Source: Cloeon dipterum
Lineage: Eukaryota > Arthropoda > Insecta > Ephemeroptera > Baetidae
NCBI RefSeq assembly: GCF_949628265.1
Contig: NC_088788.1
Coordinates: 34,582,335-34,646,334 of the forward strand
Direction of reading: 5' to 3'
Length of the DNA: 64,000 nt
Within the stretch, counting starts at the first letter, position 1; each line of letters opens with the position of its first letter. The notes under the pieces are model-generated. The model worked only from the letters and a program-made list of their open reading frames with translations, searched no databases and had not been told where the DNA came from. A program made the position numbers and the translations under genes. Positions 1 through 10,751 of this stretch are shown in pieces.

Positions 1-349
1 TAATAATAAACCTGCCTTGTCTAGGTTGAGCAGCAGGCCCAGCAAATGTCGTCCGCAGTGGCGTTCAAATGCAAAACAGGACACCTGGACGGTGCCGATT
101 TTTGTGCGGTCGAGGAAGGAAGGGTTAGGCCTTGTTGAGGTGAGTATTTTAGCAGTGAAATTAGCACTGTGGGCTAATAATAAACCTGCCTTGTCTAGGT
201 TGAGCAGCAGGCCCAGCAAATGTCGTCCGCAGTGGCGTTCAAATGCAAAACATGACACCTGGACGGTGCAGATTTTTGTGCGGTCGAGGAAGGAAGGGTT
301 AGGCCTTGTTGAGGTGAGTTTTAGCAGTGAAATTAGCACTGTGGGCTAA
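1..349 (-). repeat. 174-bp satellite, about two units, inverted relative to the array at 10752-12087
   Basis: About two head-to-tail units, running off the left edge of the window. The unit is recognised by its core 'ctgctgctcaacctagac' (reverse strand here) and by 'cttccttcctcgaccg'. The same unit recurs at 7590-7680, 8985-9135 and 10752-12087, always in the opposite orientation to this copy. Reading frames cross the repeats because the period is a multiple of three. I do not regard them as genes. Confidence 0.9.
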
Positions 350-353
350 TAAT

Positions 354-712
354 GCTTCTTTCTACACATACCTCAAATTGACAGTCATCCTTGCAAATGT
401 TTATTCGCCATTCATTTTAGCATGAATCTTATGATCTCCCAATCCAAAATATTGGTAAAGGGGGGGTATGTCAGTTTTTTGGAGAAAATATAATTAAATT
501 ACAGTTACCGTGAATTCAATTGTACCTAGTTTACTGTAAAAATTTTTATTATATTATGGATGATGGGTGCACTGGACGTTGGTTGAATTAGAGGTGGATT
601 TTGGATTGGGTGATCCATTAGATTTATGCTAAAATGAGTGGTGAGTAAACATTTTTCACGGATGACTGTCAATCACTTGAACCATCAATTTGAGGAATGT
701 GTAGAAAGAAGC
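354..712. mobile_element. MITE-like element with long terminal inverted repeats
   Basis: The left end (from 354, 'gcttctttctacacat') is the reverse complement of the right end (ending at 712). The match continues inward for roughly 100-110 bp with small indels, past a shared 'cattttagcat' and 'cccaatccaaaat'. No coding capacity is visible, so this looks like a non-autonomous DNA transposon. Its left end abuts the satellite array. I could not find a convincing target-site duplication. It might be a deletion derivative of a MULE-type element, since long TIRs are typical of that superfamily, but the TIRs of the neighbouring MULE gene were not identified. Confidence 0.7.
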
Positions 713-1819
713 AGTGAAATTGGAATTTGCAAAAATTATTCTGTTCCTGCTGTTACAGCACTTAGGACGAGCTGCGGCTGCTGTTCTGAAGAGCGAGCAT
801 TGGCCTTAAACAGAGCTACGACCGCACGAGATTTCGTCCTGTGACAAGTATTTTTAAGAGCTACGACAGCTCTTAAAAGTTTTTCAGTGTAGCATTACAT
901 ATTTTGCTATACCTGGAATTTATTGTTACATAAGCAAACCTGTAATTCAATTCTCTTAAATTTAACGGTACCTACTATGATTTGCATTATTGTTACACAG
1001 GCAGTCAAATTTTATAACTTGCATTGGAACCATTATCAATAAATTTTATCTCCCGCTGATGAATTCCTGCTTTGAATTTTTCATCACACCCAAGATCTTA
1101 TACACATTTTGAACTACCCATAGTCCGAGAAATGGAATATAAATACTTATTACTCATTTTTGACCACTTCGATATCTTGACTCTCAGACGTGTTTGTAGA
1201 GTACACAAGTGGATTTTCATTGCTGGGGGCCCTGATTGGAAGTCAAAATTTTGTACCCACTTAATTTTATTAATCCCTCGGTTCGGACCACCCCTTTGTT
1301 GGCTGGGGGTCCTGGTTTAGCCAGGAAATTCAGGAGGTAAAGCCGCCAGAGGTTGTGATTATATCCATTCCCGTATTTAAGATTTCATACGTCAAGATGT
1401 ATATCGCTTGCACTGTAAATCTTAGCATCATGGAATCGACTGTACATGTAAGTAGCAGAGAACTCCAATGTTTATGAAATTCATAATAAATGTTCTGGTG
1501 TCGATGGGAAAACACAATCAGTGTTTTATTAATACAATTTTTTACAATAACTTTTTTGTGAATCTGCGGCAGCTAGATTGGCTACAAATACATAAACATC
1601 ATTCTCCAAACAAAAAGAGGTGACAGCACAGTATTATTATTGCATCTTCACTTGCAATCAGGGAATGGAACTTTGAGAGTGTAAGAGGGGGAACAGCAGG
1701 CAAACAGAACATGTTTCAACACTGCTCAAATTCAATTAGATCTGCAGCTCTGGGTACTCTTTGCTTGTGCTCCTGCTCTTTAGTCTGTATGTGATCTGTG
1801 ATTCAAGCGGTTTTGTAAA
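713..1819. other. AT-rich stretch upstream of the MULE gene, no gene seen
   Basis: Stop codons are frequent in all frames and I recognise no protein. A small perfect inverted repeat, 'aagagctacgacagctctt', lies near 856-875. The last 300 bases presumably hold the promoter and 5' UTR of the gene starting at 1820. No clear TATA box was seen. Confidence 0.5.
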
Positions 1820-4800
1820 ATGGCACAAACACTGTCAATCACAAATGGCAAGACCTTCAAAAGTTTTAGTGATCTTTCAGAGGCAATTAAGGCATTGGAA
1901 CAAGAAACCTTCATTGTGTATACATGCCTAAGCAGCAACTACATAAAAATCTCTGACAAGGTGGTTGATGCAGCGGCCAGGGCCAAATTGGAGACAAAGA
2001 AGAACAAATTGGTCATTAGATCTGCCAAATATGCATGTATCCATTATGGAGATCCCGTTGATGGTCGTTCGACAGGGCAGCGCCCCAATCAGAAGTAAAT
2101 ATACATTACATATTTTCCAACATGTGCATTCAGTTATGAGGGATTTTGAGCAATTGGAAACATGAGAATAATTTGCACTACAATGTGCCCTTAATTTGAA
2201 AATTGTGATTATTTGTAATACATTAATACAAAAACTTCACATATCCTTAATGCTAAGCACATATTATTTTGATTTTTGTATGCAATACATATTATCCAAA
2301 TTTTTTCTTTCAATATTGCATATCATTAGCTACATTGTTATAAGGAACAATAATTTTTCAGATCCTACAAACTTGGCTGTGGTGCCTATTTCAAGGTGGG
2401 CACTCGTAATGAAATGCTATACATCTACGACTGTCACGTGACCACAGACGTACATGAAAAGGTGCACAAACCATGTCCGGCTGATTTTGCACAATACCCT
2501 AAGCAGCGTAGATTGAACAACACAGAGAAGGAGCGTCTGCAGCAGCTTGACGACCTTGGAGTGAATCCAACCAAGATAAGAGAGGTTATCATGAAGGAGA
2601 CGGGGAAAGCAGTCCTACCCAAGGATCTGGACAATGAGAAGTAATATATCAATATAACACATAAAAATCTGGCTACAAAATTTTCTATTGATTATAAAAT
2701 GGTATACTTTCACATGTAAATATTCTAAAGATGGTTATATGATTAAAATCGAGTCTCTCAAGTAGTGAACTCTCGATGACAGCACATTTTGATTTCATTA
2801 GGTATTATCTTGTCTCCATGCACCTTTAGTTCTCGTTTCAGAGGGTTTGAATATTATTTATGACATTCGCATACCAGCTTATTTTTTTGCCAATGGAGAT
2901 CCACCATCCGGAATCTGAAAAAATAGGAGCTCACAAAGTACACATTTATCAACTTGTTATGTTTCACTTATCTGACACCAGGCTTTCTCAATCCTTTAGA
3001 CCCCAAGTCCTGAACCATATCATGCCAATAGATTGCCTGAAAAAAAATAAACAAATTTAGAATTTACTTGAAACAGGTTTATATTCATCTTTTTATCACA
3101 GACAAAGGAAGAAGAGGGAAGAAACCGAAAAATATGCAAATTTTGAGCCACATGAGAGGGAATTGATGCTTGCAGCAGAAACTATGAGGGATTTGTTTGA
3201 AAAGGACTCTGAAGGTATCCAGTGTTTATGAAAATGTCAGCTAAATTGAGCTTACCATTGCATATTATGTTTGTAATTAGGATCATACACAATCATCACT
3301 GGTCCGGAGGGCAACTTCTCATGTCTTTTCATCGCAACCTCAGAGATGAAGAAGAATTACGCAAAATTTCCAGAGCTGCTCCTGTTTGATTCAACCTACA
3401 ACAAAAATGCATATCGGTTACCAATCACATGCTTCATGGTGGTCGATGGAAATAGAGCAGGGAGAGTGGTTGGTTATAGTGTTTTGGCTGACGAGAGGGC
3501 TTCAACAGTGACATCTGCCCTGCAAGCACTGCAAGAAGCACACAAGAATTACACTGGGGAGCTTAAGACTGTCTTTATCGATAAGGACATGTCAGAATTC
3601 GCAGCCATTCAAGCTGTTTTCCCACATGCTCAAGTTGACTACTGTCTGTTCCATAGCAGCAAGCACTTGCGAAATGAAGCTAGAACAGCAGCACCACCAG
3701 AAGTCAAAGAAGAAATTCAGGCCATTGTCGAGAAACTAATGTTCGAAGCACGAACAGAAGCTGTATACATGGAACTCTACAACAAACTGTGCCAACTGAT
3801 TCCGGATAGCAAGCAGAAGTTCAGGGCCTACTATGACAAGAATTGGCACAGTTGCAAAGAAATGTGGACTGCTTTTGGCAGGTCCATGTCAGAGAACTTC
3901 GGAATCCGGACGACAAATCATTGTGAATCGCACAATAAAGCCTTATCCATGGTTCTTAAACGGAATGGATCCCTAGTGTTTACTATCAAAAAGCTCATCA
4001 TGCTCCAATATGACAAAACCGTAAGCCTTGAATACAAGAAGCACTGCTACACAACAAAGGTTAGCACATACAGGCCACAACAGGGAGCAGAGGTCTCGGA
4101 GGCACGAAAAGCTCTCAAAGATTATACCGAGTACTGCATCACTCTGCTCGAAAAGCAAGAAAAATATGTGCCTTTGTGCAAGAGGGAATACTTCACTACT
4201 TACAAAACTACAGAGCTAAACTGTCAATGCCCTTTCTATAAGGGCATTAAATTACCTTGCTACCACATCATGGCTCTGAGGAAGGAAATTGGGCTTCCCA
4301 TGATCGATGCTGTGGAAATCCCAATGCGCTGGACCATTCAATACCAAACTTGTGAGCAGCAGCTGCCTCCTTCTGAAACAAATGATGAGGTATGTGGTAC
4401 AATATTGAACTTTGGTTTAGTATTTTTAATTAAAATGTATTTCAGAGTCAGCTAGTGCAAATTCCGAGAAGGGCTACCAAAGCACAGAGCCGAGAACAAA
4501 AATACAACAGAGCTCTGGCCATCTGCAAGCAAATTGCTGATTCTGCATCACACCTTGGCACAAAGCAATTTGACGATAGTCTATTGAACCTGCAGCAGAT
4601 TAAGCAATTAATTGACACTGAAGGAGCTTTCTTTGTAGCTGGAAAAAATTGTAATTTTACATAATAATATGATTTGTACTAGAAATTTACATTAATTCAC
4701 ATTTATAGCTGGCAGAAATGCGAATGTGTTGCGTCCAGTGGAAGACGTAGGAGTTTTTGACGTTGAAGAAGTCTGCTCTGTCTCTTGCGAAGATGATGGA

Positions 4801-6964
4801 AATAATGTTGAGGCACAGGCAAACTATTCTGTGCAAGCTGAGGAGTCACAGGGTCGGGAAATTGGCTCTGCGGAAGACGGATTGGCGCTGGTTGAAGTGT
4901 CAGAAGTTGAATCTGCTGGGCAAGAGGCAGGCAAGGATTTCGAGGAGGATAAAGATGGCTCGGTGGAAATTGCAGTGGCTCATGAAGAAGAATCTGCAAT
5001 TGAGGAATTTGGCTCTAGGGGTCAAGACGCTGGCAAGGATTTAGAGAATGAGAAAGATAGCTCTGGGGAAGTCGAGGTTTATGAGAAGAGCGATGATGTG
5101 AAAGAGGCCAAAGCTGGACCACCACTAATTAGCAGCACGCCTAAAAAAGTGATAGAAATTGATCTTACAATAGGTAAAAACTCCGTTCCCTAAGAGTATT
5201 TTATCCACTAACAATCAATGTTACAAGATGAATCTGATGAAATGATAAATGCAACAACAAGCGTTACCAAAAGTGAGAAAGCAGAGGTTGATGCTGTTGA
5301 ACAGGATGATGGTATTTTTAGTTTACAGCAACAATATCTTGTATAATGTTGATAAAAACTATCTCCCGTAGCTCTCGATGACGAGGCGCTGAGACAAATT
5401 TCACAAATAGAAGACATTGCTCTTTCTCAGAGAGAGAGGCAGGAGCAGAGCAAACTGAGTGGTACTGAGATGATTGTAAAGTATGAAATTATTAATTTTT
5501 CTTTTTTCTGCGTTCAGATGAAATCAGCGAGTATGGTTTACAACAGATAAGCCAGGCTGAGATTTCAGCTCTCAGCACTGGAATCAATTCTGGCTTGGAC
5601 AGCAAGCAATCAGAAGGTGGTATGTGTGTAAGACAAATGTAAATTTTTCACCAAAACAATGTATTCGATTTCAGAGAACAATGCAGGCAGAAATGAGGCA
5701 AGTAAGAGCAGAGATATTGCAACTGAGCCTGGATTTGATACAATCAGAATTACTTCAGGTACAAAAATCATGATTAATAAATTATGAGCATACTAATTAT
5801 AACTCACTTCTTCCAGCATCAGAGTTTTTGAGAAACATCACTTCTCAGCAGAAGATTGGTTTTCCACTAAAACCAAAGGTCCGTGGTCGACCAAAAGGGA
5901 CAAGTAACGAGCACCGGGACAAGCTGAAGAAGCACGCGCAGAGCAAGAATCCAGCTGGAAATGATGATGGTATATTGTAAAAAAATTACAATTTGCAATT
6001 ATATTATGAAGCATATATAATGATCAAATGAGTTACGTTAATGAAATTTGCAAAATTTCTTAATATTATAGAAAAACTGAAGGAGCTACTCATGGAAAAA
6101 ACATCTTTTAGTGTGAAACTGATTGAAGAATTTTTCGACAACAACATTGAGGTGCCTGATGACTTTGTGGCCATGTTTATTGAGAAGCTGGACAAAGAAG
6201 AAAAATATCAAGGACTTCAGTCACCTGCACTGGTGCAATTGCAAGTAGACTGTTACCAAGCTTGTCTTAAAAAAGAATACGTGCAGATTTTGCACACCCT
6301 TGCGCATTGGATTACCGTTAGGTTTGATGGAAAGGAATTTTTCTACTACGATTCAAAGCGAAATAGGCCAATTGCAGATTCTACAGAAATTCAGTTTGCT
6401 CATATCGCCAAAGATTGTGACTTAAATGAGTTGAAAATTAACAAGATGGTCTGTCAATATCAAAAGAAGGATGCTAACAATTGTGGACTGTTTGCTATTG
6501 CAAATGCAACAGAGATTGCTATGTATGGCCATGTTGATCCCAACAAGCATTTTGTAACAAATTTGATGAAGCGCCATTTGGCCTATTTACTTGTGACTGA
6601 CAAACTGATTGCTTTCCCTTCGAAGGCAAAGCCTGGTCCCAAGAACACAACTTCTGTCCGAGAAGTCATTACTGTCCCCCTCTACTGCATTTGCAAAATG
6701 CCCCAATCGTTTGACAAACGCACAATGCAGTGTCCTGTTTGTGAAAATTGGCTACATCCAAGGTGTATTGGACACCCTAGAGCAGAAATTGAGGGTGACC
6801 TGAATTTATCATTCAAGGAAATTGCCAACTGGAAATGTGGTCTATGTGGTGACAAAAATTTGAGTGCAACAGTCACTATCAGGCAGACGCCAATCAAAGA
6901 GTTTGGCCTAAATGACTCAGACAGTGCTAGTTCAACTTGTGAAGATTCGCAAGTAAATGATTGA
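1820..6964 (+). CDS. Mutator-like (MULE) transposase with SWIM finger, AT-hook, Ulp1-like protease and PHD finger
   Basis: Twelve exons (1820-2094, 2362-2640, 3102-3214, 3281-4389, 4446-4650, 4709-5173, 5228-5311, 5372-5461, 5518-5619, 5675-5758, 5817-5969, 6072-6964) have consensus splice sites and matching phases and sum to 3852 nt (1283 aa). Domains in order: an N-terminal Cys/His DNA-binding region of FAR1/ZSWIM3 style (about 1-185); a MULE DDE transposase (D about 259 in 'LLLFDSTY', D about 323 in 'FIDKDMSEF', E about 438 in 'NHCESHNKAL'); a SWIM finger CxCx9CxH (about 537-551); acidic repeated exons; an AT-hook 'RGRPKG'; a Ulp1/C48 cysteine protease-like domain (H about 1065 'LAHWITV', D about 1080 'YYDS', Q about 1117, C about 1124 'NNCGLFAIA'); and a C-terminal PHD finger (about 1190-1250). 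No disabling change was seen. It is either an autonomous element or a domesticated gene. The start is the first Met of the first open exon. Activity is inferred only from intact residues. Confidence 0.85.
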
Positions 6965-7075
6965 CATTAGAGAGCAAGTTGTGAACATGTAAAACAATAT
7001 GAATTTCTGTTCATGTGTGTCAGTTCAATAGGTTCACATTTGATTGTAAACAATTATTTATTACAAATACTTGTC

Positions 7076-7081
7076 AATAAA
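7076..7081 (+). terminator. Poly(A) signal of the MULE gene
   Basis: AATAAA lies 112 nt past the stop codon in AT-rich sequence, at the expected distance for the 3' end of this transcript. Confidence 0.6.
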
Positions 7082-7589
7082 AGCAAAATTTAATAAAATT
7101 TCCATTCATTAACACTCAGCGTTTAATTCTTAAAAATTTAAAAATACTGGTAGATACTCGCCGCGAACATTAGTTTTCATTCATAAAACAAGCAGATCTA
7201 CAATTTATTTTAAACAAAATCCTTTTCCAAATAAAATGTGAATTAATTTTTGACTATGATGATTAAATGCAAATTCTTAACATCGCAGTTCTACCAGTTA
7301 CTCTTGTGTCTTTGAAGGTCACACTCTCATTGCCATTCAGTCGCATATTATTGATAGAAATTATATTCACTTCCATTAATATCGCATATTACGGAAATGT
7401 TTTAAAAAATCCTCAATATTTATTAATGGAAACAATGTTAATTAAATTGCATTATAAATGCTTCCATATACCAATACTTTTAATTGCTGCTGTCAATGCA
7501 ACTCTGAAATTTTAATTACCATGGATATCCAATCAAGTCCAAGGAGATTATGACAGCTCCCTCCATATCCATGGTTACTTGCACTGAAT
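7082..7589. other. AT-rich spacer, no gene seen
   Basis: Low-complexity AT-rich sequence without recognisable coding potential. I could not find a downstream partner for a transposon terminal inverted repeat here. Confidence 0.5.
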
Positions 7590-7682
7590 CTTAATCGCCA
7601 CTGCGGACGGCATTCACCTGGCCTGCTGCTCAACCTAGACAAGGCAGGTTTATTATTAGCCCAGTGCTTATTGCAATATTTT
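7590..7682 (+). repeat. Partial satellite unit, left half, split by the Penelope-like insertion
   Basis: Contains the satellite core 'ctgctgctcaacctagac' and the tail 'ttattattagcccagtgc', in the orientation of the main array at 10752-12087. It stops at 'cccagtgct'. The satellite resumes at 8984 with 'tgctaatttcactgct'. The two pieces look like one unit interrupted by an insertion. Confidence 0.75.
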
Positions 7683-8983
7683 TCATGAAAATATTATCCA
7701 TTTTGGAAATATAAATTCATATATTAAGGAAATTGATATATAAGGTCAAATTCAAATACATTAGAATTTTGGTAAAGGAAGGAAAAAGAATATGCACGAC
7801 AGAAGAAGGATTTGAAAAATATAAAACAAGGATCTCAGATGCTTTCAAAAAACAAGGTTATGACGAGTCATTAATTAAAAAGCAAATTAAAAGAACGATA
7901 TATCACAAAAAATCTAAAAATAATAGGGAAAATACCATACCTCCGCTAGTACTCCCTTATCAACCCAGCTTACAAAAAATGCGCAAAGTAATAAATTTAG
8001 CCTCCAACATCCTTACTTCGTCAAAAGTCACAAAAGATATCTTTAAAGAGCCAGCGACTCTCGCATTCTCAAGGAGCGCCAATTTAGCAAACATTATTGC
8101 AAAAAACCCACAACGGAAAATCTAAACCCGGCGCCACCAAAAGGCCCACAAGGCTCATACCCTTGCAAACAATTCAAAACCCAAGCCACAAGAGGCCCGC
8201 CGTGTAAAACATGCCAAATCCACAAACCAGCAAAGTCTGTGACAGCCCCAAACACAGGCAAAAATTACCTTATTTCAGGCCATAACACCTGCACAACTGA
8301 AAAATTAGTTTGCTTCCTTCAATGCAAATTTTGCGACGCCCATTATATTGGCAAAACAATAAATACCCTGAGATCACGAATGAATGGCCACAGACAAACG
8401 GTACGGCGTGAAGCAGATGTTCCGGTAGCTGAACATGCGCTCTCTCACAATAAAAGAGAATTAGAAAAATGTTTCACAGTAAAAATAATTAGATCACTCC
8501 CAAAAAAATCAACCCCCGGCGACCTACGTAGATTAGAACAGGCCTTTATTTACGATTTCCAATCTCAAACCGTCCCTGGCATAAATAGATACATTTAAAT
8601 AAATTCAGAGCAAGACTTAACCATGTAAATAAAAAGTAAAAAAATAGAAATTTTAAGATCAAGCAATATATCACACAACCACCTCCACCAACTACCCTTC
8701 CCCCCTCCACAAACCCTGACCATAACGTGTGTACTCCTACATCATCACCGCTCTCATCTCATTCTACCTACGCGAGCTGACGAAGGCACTCACACATGCA
8801 GTGCCGAAAATTTCTCCAAACAAACTATCTCCTCATCTTTTGTGTGTTCGTAACATCAACAAGTAAGTACACAAGACTCCTATCAAACACTCCTTTCCCA
8901 CGTCTTGCGTGATATATTACCAAAATTCTAATGTACTTGAATTTGACCTTATATATAAATTTCCTTAATAAATGAATTGCTAA
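7683..8983 (+). mobile_element. Penelope-like retroelement fossil, endonuclease-end fragment
   Basis: A broken, 5'-truncated Penelope-like element. The recognisable part is the C-terminal region with a GIY-YIG endonuclease ('AHYIGKTINTLRSRMNGH'-type motif, about 8290-8590) preceded by a basic linker region (about 7733-8125). No reverse-transcriptase domain is visible. The outer about 60 bp at each side (about 7712-7770 and 8920-8975) are inverted copies of each other, an arrangement known for Penelope-like elements. It interrupts one unit of the 174-bp satellite, with a possible 4-5 bp target duplication (tgct). It is younger than the satellite it sits in. The family is assigned from the GIY-YIG domain and structure, not from a database match. 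Confidence 0.75.
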
Positions 8984-9137
8984 TTTCACTGCTAAAACTC
9001 ACCTCAACAAGGCCTAACCCTTCCTTCCTCGACCGCACAAAAATCGGCACCGTCCAGGTGTCCTGTTTTGCATTTGAACGCCACTGCGGACGACATTTGC
9101 TGGGCCTGCTGCTCAACCTAGACAAGGCAGGTTTTAA
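8984..9137 (+). repeat. Satellite unit, right half after the Penelope-like insertion
   Basis: Runs from 'tgctaatttcactgctaa' through 'cttccttcctcgaccgcac' to 'aacctagacaaggcagg', a near-complete 174-bp unit. It is in the same orientation as the array further right. Confidence 0.85.
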
Positions 9138-9210
9138 TGCGCTAAAAGTTATGGTACATATATTTGCATGTATACATTCTCTGTTTGCATTTTGATAATA
9201 TTTTACATAT

Positions 9211-10648
9211 GGCGGAGACACAATTCTGGGCCATTCCACACTTCTGGGCCACTTCCATTTAAATAGCATTGTTTTCATTGTTGATGGGTCCCCACGTGAT
9301 TTTAAATTGAACCAATTGGTTCAATTTTGGTCATTTGGTTCAAAGATTGCACTTTTTTGAACCAATTGATGCAATTATCCTATTAATAGAACCAATTTTG
9401 GTTCAAAATCAAATCAATGAACCAAGTTGGTTCAATTTTTTGTTTTAATGAAGCAACATACAGAAGTTTTGGTTCAATTTTTTAAAATAAAGAATCAAAT
9501 CATGTCTGTAACAGAGTTTTGGTTCTTTATTTCTAAAAAATAGAAGCAAAGTTTGTTTAAGAGTATCTATTGGTTCAATAATTTGCAACAAAGAATCAAA
9601 ACTTCAAGCATTCGTATGTATTTTTGACTCAGAATAATGTAAATATTTTGGTTAATATTTAGGAAAAAACGAATAAAAACTTTGGATTTTTTCCATATGA
9701 ACATCTTAAAAATTATGTTATGATCCGATTAAATTTTAACTCCTTTCATTAATTAAACAATCACTATGCACAAGAAAACAGGGAATTTGGTTCATATTTT
9801 TTAGGTTTCAATATAGAATAACATTTTAAGTATTGATGGGGTGGAATGTATAATTTTGCTACATTGCTGTTTTCATTCAGAGAACCAAAAACTTCATATG
9901 TTTCAGTACCACAAAATTAAAAATTTCTAAATTTTTTTCAGTTTATTAACTCATTATTTGCCAACATCAAATGGTGTGTGCAATCATTTTTTAATTTCTT
10001 GCAAATAACCAAATGCCAAAAAACAAACCTTTTATAAAAATTTGAAAATTTTATTGGTACATAACCCCGGAAATCTTTATTAATAAGTTTTTGTAGGTAT
10101 ATTTAATGTTGCAACTGGCCCAATGAGAGTAGAATATAAGTTAAATCAGGACGTTTTCTCACATAATGGCTGATTAGTCACTAAAAGCAGGCGCATCTTC
10201 CACGGTTTTTTCCTATTTGATATATATACGTCAAATTTTTAAAACATATACCGTTACGCGAGTGGTGCAGAGGGTAGAGGATGTGCTCATAAATCACAAG
10301 GTTCGAATCCAGGTAAGAACTAATTAAGTTATGTGTTTTCAGCCAATTAAATTACAAGACTTAATCAGTCTATTCATCCTTAGGTGCGAAAAGTGCAAAT
10401 TGCATCTAAATTTAAAATATATTTAAAATTTTGAAAATTTATTCATTAAACCAATTGGTTCTTTATTTGAAATCATTGCATTAAGGATTTGGTTCAATTT
10501 TTGTCCCCCTTTGAACCAAAAAACTTTGAACCAATTGGTTCAATTTAAAATCACGTGGGTCACAACAATAAAATCCATAAAATCAATGCTTTTCTTATGG
10601 AAGTGGCCCAGAAGTGTGGACTGGCCCAGAATTGTGTCTCCGCCATAC
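9211..10648. mobile_element. Nested terminal-inverted-repeat element with 'ttggttcaa' subterminal repeats
   Basis: The outer ends are about 75-85 bp inverted repeats starting 'atggcggagacacaattc'. Directly inside them is a second inverted pair starting 'cacgtgattttaaattgaac' (about 9292 and 10556). Many copies of 'ttggttcaa' and the palindrome 'ttgaaccaattggttcaa' follow in the inner 200 bp at each side. The simplest reading is a roughly 160-bp hairpin MITE whose loop received a roughly 1.27-kb non-autonomous TIR element. An imperfect single TIR of about 115 bp is the alternative. No transposase is seen. Possible flanking duplication 'acat'. Confidence 0.7.
10254..10318 (+). repeat. tRNA-like sequence with A and B boxes (SINE head or tRNA pseudogene)
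   Basis: An A-box-like 'gtggtgcagagggtaga' is followed by a perfect B box 'ggttcgaatcc'. Between them is a loop 'ctcataaat' closed by tgtg/caca, resembling a Met-type anticodon arm. No paired acceptor stem is visible, so this is not a functional tRNA gene. It is probably the tRNA-derived head of a SINE, or a degenerate tRNA, inside the TIR element. Confidence 0.55.
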
Positions 10649-10751
10649 ATATTATATGCAATCTGTTTATGTATGATTATTATGAATAGAAAATCAAGTT
10701 CCACCAAAGAAAATCGAGAAATAATGGCCCAAAATACAGATCCAAATCAGC

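Noticed and set aside
713-1819. Search for the second terminal repeat of the MULE upstream and downstream of the gene
   Set aside because: I compared 713-1819 with 6965-7590 by eye and saw no convincing inverted pair, so no element ends are claimed.
8949-9278. 109-codon minus-strand frame
   Set aside because: A read-through of a satellite unit and the end of a TIR element.
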